A DNA stretch of 59,771 nucleotides. Origin: a virus. Shown here piece after piece: positions 44,893-53,188 of this stretch. Position 1 is the stretch's first letter, and each line of letters starts with the position of its first letter. A program made the position numbers and the translations under genes. A model generated the notes under the pieces. It saw only the letters and a list, made by a program, of their open reading frames with translations, ran no database searches and was not told the origin of the DNA. Location of the stretch: the IMG/VR virus record IMGVR_UViG_3300035438_001361, positions 1 to 59,771 of that record; one strand, given 5' to 3'.

Positions 44893-46582
44893 TTACACTA
44901 TAATACCAAGTAACCTTAAATATAAGGGGGCGCCTTCTGTTAATGAAAATGTTTCTATCTCATTAGACCAAACAAGTCAACAAATAACGGAATACGATAG
45001 AAGTACAACTATAAGTTTGGCTCAAGTTTATGATGACGAAAGACAGTTATGTACTATTTTTAGACCAACATTTAAAGTTAAATATTTATACGATAACACA
45101 TATACAGGCACAACTACTTACTTACCATTTCAATATAATTTGTATTATGTTGACCCTCAAACATCATTTAATAGTGGTACTTGGAAGGGATTCCCTCAGT
45201 TTTATGAATTTGATTTTTTTAGACCGATTACTGATAATCAACACTTTGTTTATAAATCCAAAAGTGCTTATACCTATAATTGGATGTATTATTTAACATA
45301 TGCTCATGAAAATAATAACACAAAAAAATTAAACTACTATTCAGATACTTTAGGTACTATTAATTGGGTTGCGGAGCAAGGTATTCCCTTTAGTATTGAA
45401 AATATTGAAATTAATGGGAATGGATTAATTTCTTTTAAATGTATTGGGTCTCATGGGTTAACAACAAATGAATATGTTGAATTATCATTAACTTATCGAA
45501 ATTCAAACATTTTCCAAGTTTACTCATTAGGTAATGGATTATTTGGTAGTGAAGAGTATGTTTTTAATGTTTTAAATATTGGGTATACCGGAACTACATT
45601 TGGTGATAATGTGAATGGTACTTTTAAAAGAGTCATAAACCCGGATAATTTAACGGAGACTAAATCAAAATATTATGTGAGAGAACACAAAGTGATTACA
45701 AATTTAGATGATTTAATTGTTACTAAAATTGGGTTTGAAAAAAATGTATTTAAAGAGACTATGAAATTCGAATACAGTTCTATCACACCAAATCATATTT
45801 CAAGAATTTCTCAAAAAACAAGTAGTAATGCATATAATATGACTTCGGCGTATGATTTAGATTTTGCGGGGTACATTGATAATCAAAAACGACCATTAAG
45901 TGAGATTTTTTTAACAATTGTTAATAAAGGATATTCAGGTTATTTTAATGAGCCGTCATCTGGGGTCGGTTTAAAACAAGGTTGGGGGTTTAACTTAACC
46001 AAAACAGTAAATCAATATTGGGATTTAACTAATACTGACTCCAACACAACAATTCCATTATCTTCATATACTCAAACTAGTGGCGCGACTAAGACGTTTT
46101 ATTATAATAGTAATTTAGTGAAAGGAGATGTAATGGACGGTGATTTTTGTGAGTGGAATGATTATGAACAAATTGAAAGAGTAATTTCACCTTATTACCA
46201 TAAAATAAAGTATAACCAAACTATATTTCAAACATCAAATTTACCGGACACAAATTCATTAGGTTATTATTATCAACCACATAATAAAATGACATTAAGG
46301 GTTTTTTCTGATTATGTTGAAACGGGAGATGTTAATATTATTGACCAAATCCCTAATTATTCTTTTTATTCAAGCGCCGACCAAGAGTTTAGATGGAGGG
46401 ATATATATACTTATGGTTTTACGGATAATTTAGAAAGAGGGGTTGATTACCCGTTTTTAAATACATCTCATTATCCTTTTACTGATATTACTTTTAGATT
46501 AATACCCGAAGGAATAAACTACAACGAAAGCCTATATGGTTCCGATGTTACAATTAAACCATTAATAGATGAGTGTGAATAA
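44885..46582 (+). CDS. Baseplate or fibre-attachment structural protein, 565 aa
   Basis: No family is recognised. The sequence is Tyr-, Asn- and Thr-rich and beta-dominated, as in tail-surface proteins (TYTGTTTYLPFQYNLYYVDP; YYHKIKYNQTIFQTSNLPD). It has few Cys and no membrane segment. It overlaps the 1581-residue gene by 8 nt and the next gene by 14 nt, so it belongs to one assembly unit with them. A role as outer wedge or fibre connector is inference from position between gp6 and the fibre genes. Confidence 0.7.
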   Translation: MNNYTIIPSNLKYKGAPSVNENVSISLDQTSQQITEYDRSTTISLAQVYDDERQLCTIFRPTFKVKYLYDNTYTGTTTYLPFQYNLYYVDPQTSFNSGTWKGFPQFYEFDFFRPITDNQHFVYKSKSAYTYNWMYYLTYAHENNNTKKLNYYSDTLGTINWVAEQGIPFSIENIEINGNGLISFKCIGSHGLTTNEYVELSLTYRNSNIFQVYSLGNGLFGSEEYVFNVLNIGYTGTTFGDNVNGTFKRVINPDNLTETKSKYYVREHKVITNLDDLIVTKIGFEKNVFKETMKFEYSSITPNHISRISQKTSSNAYNMTSAYDLDFAGYIDNQKRPLSEIFLTIVNKGYSGYFNEPSSGVGLKQGWGFNLTKTVNQYWDLTNTDSNTTIPLSSYTQTSGATKTFYYNSNLVKGDVMDGDFCEWNDYEQIERVISPYYHKIKYNQTIFQTSNLPDTNSLGYYYQPHNKMTLRVFSDYVETGDVNIIDQIPNYSFYSSADQEFRWRDIYTYGFTDNLERGVDYPFLNTSHYPFTDITFRLIPEGINYNESLYGSDVTIKPLIDECE

Positions 46583-47399
46583 AGTCACTATAGTACCAAA
46601 TGGTATTGATAAACAAATAAATATTCCGGTTAGACTAACTTGGGACTATTTGGGTTTAGATATGGCAATTGATGAATATGAGTCTGATGTTATTACTGAA
46701 GTTATTGGAGTAGGTCGTGATTTTGAGATTAGTCGATTTAGTCATGCACCTGATACTACAACAAATAACACTGAAATTAATTATGAGTTTTATTTTTATT
46801 CGGGAGGTTCGATTAATAATATTAATAATTGGAAAATAAATTATATAGGTGAGGGATTTACTCCCCAAGATTTATATTATTATACTAATAATTTTACAAA
46901 TTCATTTTTTAAATTGGATTTTTACGATAATACGGATGAGAAAAAACAAACAAATTATTTAACCGTCATTATACCAACACAACAAGGATTAAAAATGTCC
47001 ACTCAAATGCAGAGGACTGTGGTAGATGTTAGGAAACCAAAATTTATTTTAGATTATGTTGGAGATAAAGAAGGGTTTTTTATTTATTGGTTAAAAAAGA
47101 GAGAGTTTTTAGATATTAATACATTTTATATGTCCGCTAAATTTTATAATGCTAAAACCGGACAATTCACTAAAATGATGACAGGTAATGGTACAGACCC
47201 ATTAGACACTACTGAAGGTCCACAAGCAAATTTTGCTACAGGGGCTAATCCATATTTTTTTGATAATAACACATTTTTTTACTATACCGTAAATTTAGAC
47301 TATAAAAATCAAACATATCAAGTAGTTAATACTAATGGACAAAGACTCGGGACAACAATTCCCATAAAATGGTTTGAATATATTAACCCACCTGTATAA
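46569..47399 (+). CDS. Baseplate-region structural protein, 276 aa
   Basis: The family is not recognised. It begins MSVNKVTIVPNGIDKQINIP, close in style to the start of the preceding protein (MNNYTIIPSNLKYKG), and is predicted to be beta-rich with segments such as TNYLTVIIPTQQGLKMSTQM. No Cys is visible. It overlaps its neighbours by 14 nt upstream and 1 nt downstream, which indicates translational coupling and probably stoichiometric assembly with them. The function is inferred only from the baseplate neighbourhood. Confidence 0.7.
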   Translation: MSVNKVTIVPNGIDKQINIPVRLTWDYLGLDMAIDEYESDVITEVIGVGRDFEISRFSHAPDTTTNNTEINYEFYFYSGGSINNINNWKINYIGEGFTPQDLYYYTNNFTNSFFKLDFYDNTDEKKQTNYLTVIIPTQQGLKMSTQMQRTVVDVRKPKFILDYVGDKEGFFIYWLKKREFLDINTFYMSAKFYNAKTGQFTKMMTGNGTDPLDTTEGPQANFATGANPYFFDNNTFFYYTVNLDYKNQTYQVVNTNGQRLGTTIPIKWFEYINPPV

Positions 47400-48490
47400 T
47401 GGAAGATTTTTATAATATTAAAATATCACCGGAAACGATTCTTGGGGATTTATTCGTTGTTGATTATGAAGGGACACCCGTTGGTGTTTATTCTGCAATG
47501 ACCCAAGTTGTTAGTTCGGGTGTTAATGGTAGTTCCTTATTAACCGGATTGACTATACCTATTTTGATTAGACAAAGTGCGGTTGATACCGGGTATTATA
47601 GTCCATTTGATGGTGCGGTATTACAAAAAAATGTTGTTGCAAATTTTATATTTTCTTCAACAACATCATCCCCTTACCTTTACAATGTTTATAATACGTC
47701 GGATGAGTTCCAAAAATTTTTAGATTTATCTTCATATAAGATTGATTGGGGTGACGGTTCCCCAAAACAAACTATCACTAATTACGCACCTAATTCAATT
47801 AATCACACATACCCTGTTGAGAATAAAGAATATACGATTAAATTAGAACAAACAAATCCTTGGGGCATTACCAGTGTTTCAAAAACAATAACGGTTCCAT
47901 TTAGTGATGTTGTAATTTACAACCCACAGGGTGAAGCATTTTTTGCTCCTTCTTCAGGGAATTGGGTTGGGACTTCGGTATCTTATGATTATATATTTTC
48001 TGGGGATGCGATTAATGAAGTATCTGCTCAAACCTCTAACAATTATGTTTCAATACCGTTTACCGTATCAGGAATTACTAAGTCGAGAATTAATGAGTTA
48101 AAAATGTATGGTAATCCAACAATTAATGAACGAATTGGGGTTCCTGTGATTAGTAATGGTCAAATATGGGGAGCAATAACAGATGTTACTTCAATTTATA
48201 CTGCTTATACAATTACTGAAATTAATTACTATGATTACATTGATGGTACCACAATTTATTTCGTACAATCATCAGGACTTACGGAAAATAATATAACTGC
48301 GGTTCCAATAACTAAAGATGAGGTATTACTCAAAGTTATTGACCAAGCACAGGTTCAAACTAATGTTTTTGTTGAAAGAGGTAAAAACTCCGCGTATGAG
48401 AGAATACAAAGATTAGGTGAGGTAGATAACCTTGGTGACATGATTAACTATGGGTTTGGGTTCTTCAATGTCATTAATAAAGAAAATTAA
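47399..48490 (+). CDS. Structural protein with PKD-like domain, 363 aa
   Basis: Residues about 113-169 hold a PKD-type Ig-like domain, seen in YKIDWGDGSPKQTITNY followed by SINHTYPVENKEYTIKLEQT and a GITSVSKTITV strand. WGDGSP and HTY are the hallmark pieces. The rest is beta-rich; the C-terminal helical part (NVFVERGKNSAYERIQRLGE and VDNLGDMINYGFGFF) may anchor the protein to the baseplate. PKD domains are common in adhesins and surface enzymes of Bacteroidota, so contact with the host surface or spacing of a fibre are plausible. It overlaps the upstream gene by 1 nt; a mobile HNH gene follows. Confidence 0.75.
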   Translation: MEDFYNIKISPETILGDLFVVDYEGTPVGVYSAMTQVVSSGVNGSSLLTGLTIPILIRQSAVDTGYYSPFDGAVLQKNVVANFIFSSTTSSPYLYNVYNTSDEFQKFLDLSSYKIDWGDGSPKQTITNYAPNSINHTYPVENKEYTIKLEQTNPWGITSVSKTITVPFSDVVIYNPQGEAFFAPSSGNWVGTSVSYDYIFSGDAINEVSAQTSNNYVSIPFTVSGITKSRINELKMYGNPTINERIGVPVISNGQIWGAITDVTSIYTAYTITEINYYDYIDGTTIYFVQSSGLTENNITAVPITKDEVLLKVIDQAQVQTNVFVERGKNSAYERIQRLGEVDNLGDMINYGFGFFNVINKEN

Positions 48491-48515
48491 CAGAAAAAAA
48501 AGAGATAAGGTATTT

Positions 48516-49289
48516 ATGAATATGGAAACAAAAGTTTGTACTAAATGTTTAATTGAAAAATCATTGGATGATTTTTATTTAGAGAAAAAACTTTATAGGA
48601 GGAGTGAATGTAAAACGTGTAATATAAAACGTGTTTCAAAATGGATGGAACTTAATTCAGAGAAGAAAAAAGAGACAAGTCAAAATTGGTATAAAATAAA
48701 CTCTGAAAAAGAAATCCAAAGAAGTAGAGAATGGAAAAAAAATAACCCTGATAAGGTAAAAGATTATAGTCAAAAATGGTATGAAAATAATTCTAAAAAA
48801 TCTATTGAAAATTCATCAATTTGGAAAAAAAATAATATTGAAAAGATAAAGGAATATAGTAAACAATATAGAGAAAATAATATTGAAAAAATAATGGAAT
48901 CTCACAAAAAATATCGAGAAAACAATCCTGAAAAAATAAAAGAAACCCTTAAGAAAAGTAATCAAAAACCAAAAAGAAAAATGTCAAGTAATATTAGACG
49001 AAGATTAAGTCAATATTTGAAACTTAACATTATAACTAAAAAAAATAAAACCTTTGAAATTGTAGGATGTACTCCGGAATTTCTTAAAGAACATTTGGAA
49101 AAACAATTTAAGGAGGGTATGTCTTGGGAAAATTATGGATTATATGGGTGGCATATAGACCACATAATACCATTATCTTCATCTAAAACTGAAGAAGAAA
49201 TTTACCAACTTAGTTACTATACGAATCTTCAACCATTATGGGCTGAAGATAATTTAAAAAAAGGAAATAAAATATTAAAGACAATATAA
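48516..49289 (+). CDS. Free-standing HNH homing endonuclease, 257 aa
   Basis: I choose ATG 48516 (MNMETKVCTKC) or the ATG two codons later, both preceded by AGATAAGG; a longer frame from 48450 would run into the preceding gene. A zinc ribbon with Cys pairs at about residues 8/11 and 32/35 is followed by four to five helical repeats of about 13-15 residues (KWYENNSKK, QYRENNIEKI, KYRENNPEKI). The HNH end has WHIDHIIPLSSSKTEEEIY and NLQPLWAEDNLKKGN. It is a clear relative of the 29238 gene. It lies in the baseplate operon between the PKD gene and 49293 and leaves both intact. Confidence 0.88.
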   Translation: MNMETKVCTKCLIEKSLDDFYLEKKLYRRSECKTCNIKRVSKWMELNSEKKKETSQNWYKINSEKEIQRSREWKKNNPDKVKDYSQKWYENNSKKSIENSSIWKKNNIEKIKEYSKQYRENNIEKIMESHKKYRENNPEKIKETLKKSNQKPKRKMSSNIRRRLSQYLKLNIITKKNKTFEIVGCTPEFLKEHLEKQFKEGMSWENYGLYGWHIDHIIPLSSSKTEEEIYQLSYYTNLQPLWAEDNLKKGNKILKTI

Positions 49290-49292
49290 AAA

Positions 49293-50201
49293 ATGGCAAT
49301 ATCGTCGTATGGGACCGTCAGAGGTTCCGATGTCTCACCTGCAGATGTCGAAATTATACTAAATTACACTCCAAGTAGGGATGTGACAGACCAATTCGTT
49401 TTAACGAAGTTGGATGCTCAAACTATTTTACGACCTTACTTTGAAAACTCAGAAACGGGTGGGAATGCCGGTGTTGAAGTTTTAGGAGGGTTATATAATT
49501 TAACTTTACCTGCAAGTCAGTTTAACGCTTTAGGGTTTTACACCCTTTATTTGAGACCAGCACAAATTAGAACAACAATTACTGATTGCGGTGTTTTGAG
49601 TTCGTTACCCAACGTCAAAGGTTTAGTTATTGATTTGGCTAATGTCCCAACTCAGTATCAAAATAAATTTGTACCCCAAGGATTGGTTGGATTTCGTATT
49701 GAATATTTAAATCCGGACGGTTCAAAAATACCAAATTTCTTTAGAGTAATTACCTCAAGTTTTTATTGTGAACCTGTCGTAACAAATGAAGTTAATACAC
49801 AACAAAAGGCGATTAGATATAGATATGTTGACGGGTCTTCAAACTTATTGTTTTTAACTTTATCACCATCATCATCACCGACTAACAAACCAAACGCAAC
49901 ACCGTTTATTGGACAACCAAGTCAAGATATTATTATTACTAATACGTTCTTTAACCCGGTTACTGTTGAAATAGAAATGGTTGAATATGATATTTCATCT
50001 CTTGCGATTGCTCTTTATGGAAACCAAAGTAAATCAATCGACGACGGGATTTACACAATCTATGATTCCGCAAATAACATTTTTAGACAATATAATTTAT
50101 ATGAGGTTAGAGACCAATTTAATGCGTTGTTATATGAAGTTAGACAGAATAGAAATAATAATATTGATTTTAGTAAAAACTTCACAAATATAACAACTTA
50201 A
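49293..50201 (+). CDS. Baseplate-region structural protein, 302 aa
   Basis: The family is not recognised. The N-terminal part (VEIILNYTPSRDVTDQFVLT, KLDAQTILRPYFE) and the middle (FNALGFYTLYLRPAQIRTTI) are beta-rich, and the C-terminal part is helical (QYNLYEVRDQFNALLYEVRQ). The length is near that of T4 gp8 (334), another wedge protein of this region, but I see no motif that proves homology. The stop overlaps the next start by one base, so it is coupled to the gpI-like gene, which suggests both join the wedge. Confidence 0.7.
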   Translation: MAISSYGTVRGSDVSPADVEIILNYTPSRDVTDQFVLTKLDAQTILRPYFENSETGGNAGVEVLGGLYNLTLPASQFNALGFYTLYLRPAQIRTTITDCGVLSSLPNVKGLVIDLANVPTQYQNKFVPQGLVGFRIEYLNPDGSKIPNFFRVITSSFYCEPVVTNEVNTQQKAIRYRYVDGSSNLLFLTLSPSSSPTNKPNATPFIGQPSQDIIITNTFFNPVTVEIEMVEYDISSLAIALYGNQSKSIDDGIYTIYDSANNIFRQYNLYEVRDQFNALLYEVRQNRNNNIDFSKNFTNITT

Positions 50202-53188
50202 TGGCAGTAACTGTAAATACGACAAAATATTTTTATCCGCCAAGACCCGGAAGTGGGGCTGCGACTTTTTCCGACAACATTGTAGGTTTACAAACGGTTG
50301 AAGGGGGAGGTCTAACGCAAGGTAATTTTGAATTTACTACTTCGGTTACAGAGAAGGTTAATAGAACTTTTAATGTAGGGGCATTTTCGGAACCCTTAAG
50401 TTTACAATCGTTAAATATAGATGATGTTAATGAGAGTAGGAGGATTATGGCAACACAATTTAGGGTTTATCCTAATTATGATGTTTCACAAGTCCTTAAC
50501 TTTTCTATGTACGGTTCATTACGTAAAAGGTTACAAGTATCTGCAACTAAGGTAATTCATTATTTTCCAGCATCGTTAGATGTTATGTTTAGTAACTTGG
50601 AATTTGTTACAGGGTCAACCGCAATAAACATATCTTACGATTCAGTTAATGATGAAACTTATTTTGAAGTTAATGTCGACAGAATTAACAATCCTTTTGA
50701 TATTGATTATTCGGTTAGTGCCTCAACAAATTTAAATTTACGAGAAATAGTAACATCTCCTTATCGAAATTTATACAATACTTATTTAGATTATTGCGTA
50801 AGTATAAATGACAATATTTTTAAAATTGTGTCATTCCAACCGTCTCAAACATTAAGTGATGGTTATATTTCGTTTTATGTTTCAGGAGCTCCTTTTGGAA
50901 TAACGGCCACAACAATAAATGAGGATTATCAAATTAGGCCAAATGATTTAATTGCTGATAAGATTTTTGCAGAAAGTTTTGATGAAGTTGAAAAATTCTT
51001 ATTAAATCGTTTAATTAGACCTGAATATACTGCGGTTTTTCAAGTACCTGCTCAAACAGAAAGTGGTGAATTTTACACGAATTACCAACAGGTTACTTGG
51101 CCTAAAGACGGTGTGTGGAATCTTGATATTCGTTCATTTTTATTTGACGATTATCTAACCCAACTTGATGAGATTGCGGTTAATTTAGATTCATTCAAAA
51201 CAAATTTAATTTCAAGATTTTTGGTAACGGACTCTTTAAAAGAGTTTGATACTATGGGTCAAAAAGTTGAGAAAATATTTCAAATTTATGGTAGAAGTTT
51301 CGACCAAATAAAACAATTTATAGATGCTTTAGCTTACATGAATTCGGTTAATTATAACCCATCCAATGATATACCATCTCAATTACTTGTTAATTTGGCT
51401 CAAACATTAGGGTGGAGTTCTAATTTTTCTCCAATAACAGATGAAGATTTCTTAAGTTCTGTTTTTGGGAATACAGCAACACCAACATATCCGGGTTACG
51501 CTAGGGCTCTTACACCAACTGAGATAAACTATTCGTTTTATCGTAATTTAATTCTTAATGCCTCTTATCTTTTTAAATCAAAAGGAACTAGGAGGTCTGT
51601 TGAATTTATGTTGAGATTAATTGGTGCACCTGATTCATTAATTGAATTTAATGAACATATTTATTTGGCTGACCAAAAAATTAATTTAACGCAATTTGAG
51701 ACTCAGTGGGCGTCAATTTCGGGGGGGACTTATGTTAATAAAGTTCCGTCTTATTTACCTGGTGATACTTACAAAATTCGTGGTCACATATATTCAGGTT
51801 ATACCTCAAATGCGACATATGAGGATGTCTCAATTAGATTATCTGATTATCCTATTGATATTTTTGGATATCCAAAGGCCCCTGTTAATACTGAAAATTA
51901 TTACTTCCAAATTGGTGCCGGTTGGTATGAATCAACTCCACAACATAGAAGTCCTGATGAGGTGGTTATTACGGGCGCCGTTTATACCGGTCAAAATTAT
52001 AATATTCAAACACAATTACAACCATTCACTTACGGACAACCTTACTTAGACCGATTTAGGGATTTCCCATATATGACAGAAGGTTTTAAATTACAAAAAG
52101 TAATTGATAATAATAAGTCGTGGTTAGAAGAAGATAATAAAATAAGAGTTTCAGTTAATGGTGATTACAATGCTTATTATTATGTTGATAATGAGAAATT
52201 AGTCTTAAATGTTAAGAATGTTGATTTATTTTTAAATCCATCACAAGGTTTATTATACGATGTTTGGAAAGAGTCTGTTGAATATGATTATCCGTTTCCT
52301 GAATCGGGATTAACTGTTGGTTATCCGGTTCCTGGCGGAGTGGATTGGACATATATTAATCCTGAACCAAAAAAGAAAACATTCTTTGAATTCTCACAAA
52401 CATTTTGGGAAAATATGATTAATGTTAGAAATCGACAATATATTACTGACGGTAAAACAGGCGGATATCCGGTACTCCAATCAATTTGGTGGAAATACAT
52501 AGAATCTGAACAAACTGTTGGATTACCAAATAACAAATATACTTATCAAAAATTAATTGATTATGTAAATGGTATTGGTCCTTACTGGATGAAGTTAGCG
52601 GAACAAATGATTCCTGCCACAACAATTTGGAATTCAGGTGTTAAAATGGAGAACTCTATCTTACATAAACAAAAATTTGTTTATAGAAGACAACGAGGTT
52701 GTCAATTTATTCCGGTTCCTGTTGACCCTTGTTATATAATTTCAAACATATTCGATTATACTTGTACAACAGAATATGTTGATTATAATATATATGCTTG
52801 GTCAAATGGGGATGTTAATGTTGGAAACTTTAATAGTATTTTGGCGAATAGAGTTAATAATATGATTGCTGAAAGTGGGTATACTTTAAACGATTGTATT
52901 CAAAATTCGGTTCAAACTGAATGGTACGTGGATTTAAGAATTAATGATGATTTGTTAATTAAGGAGCCATTTTATGTTGGGTATGGATATACTGATGCCC
53001 CAACAAATATCATGTGGAGAAATGCTTTAATTGAATATCTTCCATTGTTATACGACTATGGGTTTACATATTTTTTAAATGGAAACATTTTAACTGTCAC
53101 AAGTCTAACTTGTACTCAAAGAAATATTAATGAAATACTTACATTAAATGTAGGTATACAAATAAACATAAATTGTGATAGTATTTAA
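50201..53188 (+). CDS. Baseplate protein with tail protein I-like region, 995 aa
   Basis: Residues about 345-495 resemble the P2 gpI / wedge family. They show KVEKIFQIYGRSFDQIKQFI, then LLVNLAQTLGWSSNF and NASYLFKSKGTRRSVEFMLR, with LIGAPDSLIEF. The KGT-x-x-x-x-E-F-x-L-x-L-x-G pattern is characteristic. Proteins of this group join fibres to the gp6-like ring. The N-terminal 340 residues are beta-rich; the C-terminal half is Tyr- and Asn-rich and ends in a Cys-containing part (QRGCQFIPVPVDPCYIISNI). The length is close to T4 gp7 (1032), and the position after gp6 and before fibres fits a gp7 or gpI counterpart. It is coupled to both neighbours by 1-nt overlaps. Confidence 0.8.
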   Translation: MAVTVNTTKYFYPPRPGSGAATFSDNIVGLQTVEGGGLTQGNFEFTTSVTEKVNRTFNVGAFSEPLSLQSLNIDDVNESRRIMATQFRVYPNYDVSQVLNFSMYGSLRKRLQVSATKVIHYFPASLDVMFSNLEFVTGSTAINISYDSVNDETYFEVNVDRINNPFDIDYSVSASTNLNLREIVTSPYRNLYNTYLDYCVSINDNIFKIVSFQPSQTLSDGYISFYVSGAPFGITATTINEDYQIRPNDLIADKIFAESFDEVEKFLLNRLIRPEYTAVFQVPAQTESGEFYTNYQQVTWPKDGVWNLDIRSFLFDDYLTQLDEIAVNLDSFKTNLISRFLVTDSLKEFDTMGQKVEKIFQIYGRSFDQIKQFIDALAYMNSVNYNPSNDIPSQLLVNLAQTLGWSSNFSPITDEDFLSSVFGNTATPTYPGYARALTPTEINYSFYRNLILNASYLFKSKGTRRSVEFMLRLIGAPDSLIEFNEHIYLADQKINLTQFETQWASISGGTYVNKVPSYLPGDTYKIRGHIYSGYTSNATYEDVSIRLSDYPIDIFGYPKAPVNTENYYFQIGAGWYESTPQHRSPDEVVITGAVYTGQNYNIQTQLQPFTYGQPYLDRFRDFPYMTEGFKLQKVIDNNKSWLEEDNKIRVSVNGDYNAYYYVDNEKLVLNVKNVDLFLNPSQGLLYDVWKESVEYDYPFPESGLTVGYPVPGGVDWTYINPEPKKKTFFEFSQTFWENMINVRNRQYITDGKTGGYPVLQSIWWKYIESEQTVGLPNNKYTYQKLIDYVNGIGPYWMKLAEQMIPATTIWNSGVKMENSILHKQKFVYRRQRGCQFIPVPVDPCYIISNIFDYTCTTEYVDYNIYAWSNGDVNVGNFNSILANRVNNMIAESGYTLNDCIQNSVQTEWYVDLRINDDLLIKEPFYVGYGYTDAPTNIMWRNALIEYLPLLYDYGFTYFLNGNILTVTSLTCTQRNINEILTLNVGIQININCDSI

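Noticed and set aside
48450-48515. Upstream start giving a 279-residue HNH protein
   Set aside because: The extra part is antiframe sequence of the PKD gene; the start at 48516 or 48522 has AGATAAGG before it and matches the METKVC start of the sister gene.
48511-48518. TATTTATG before the second HNH gene as another promoter copy
   Set aside because: It overlaps the ATG itself and has no upstream terminator or gap, so it is likely a chance match.
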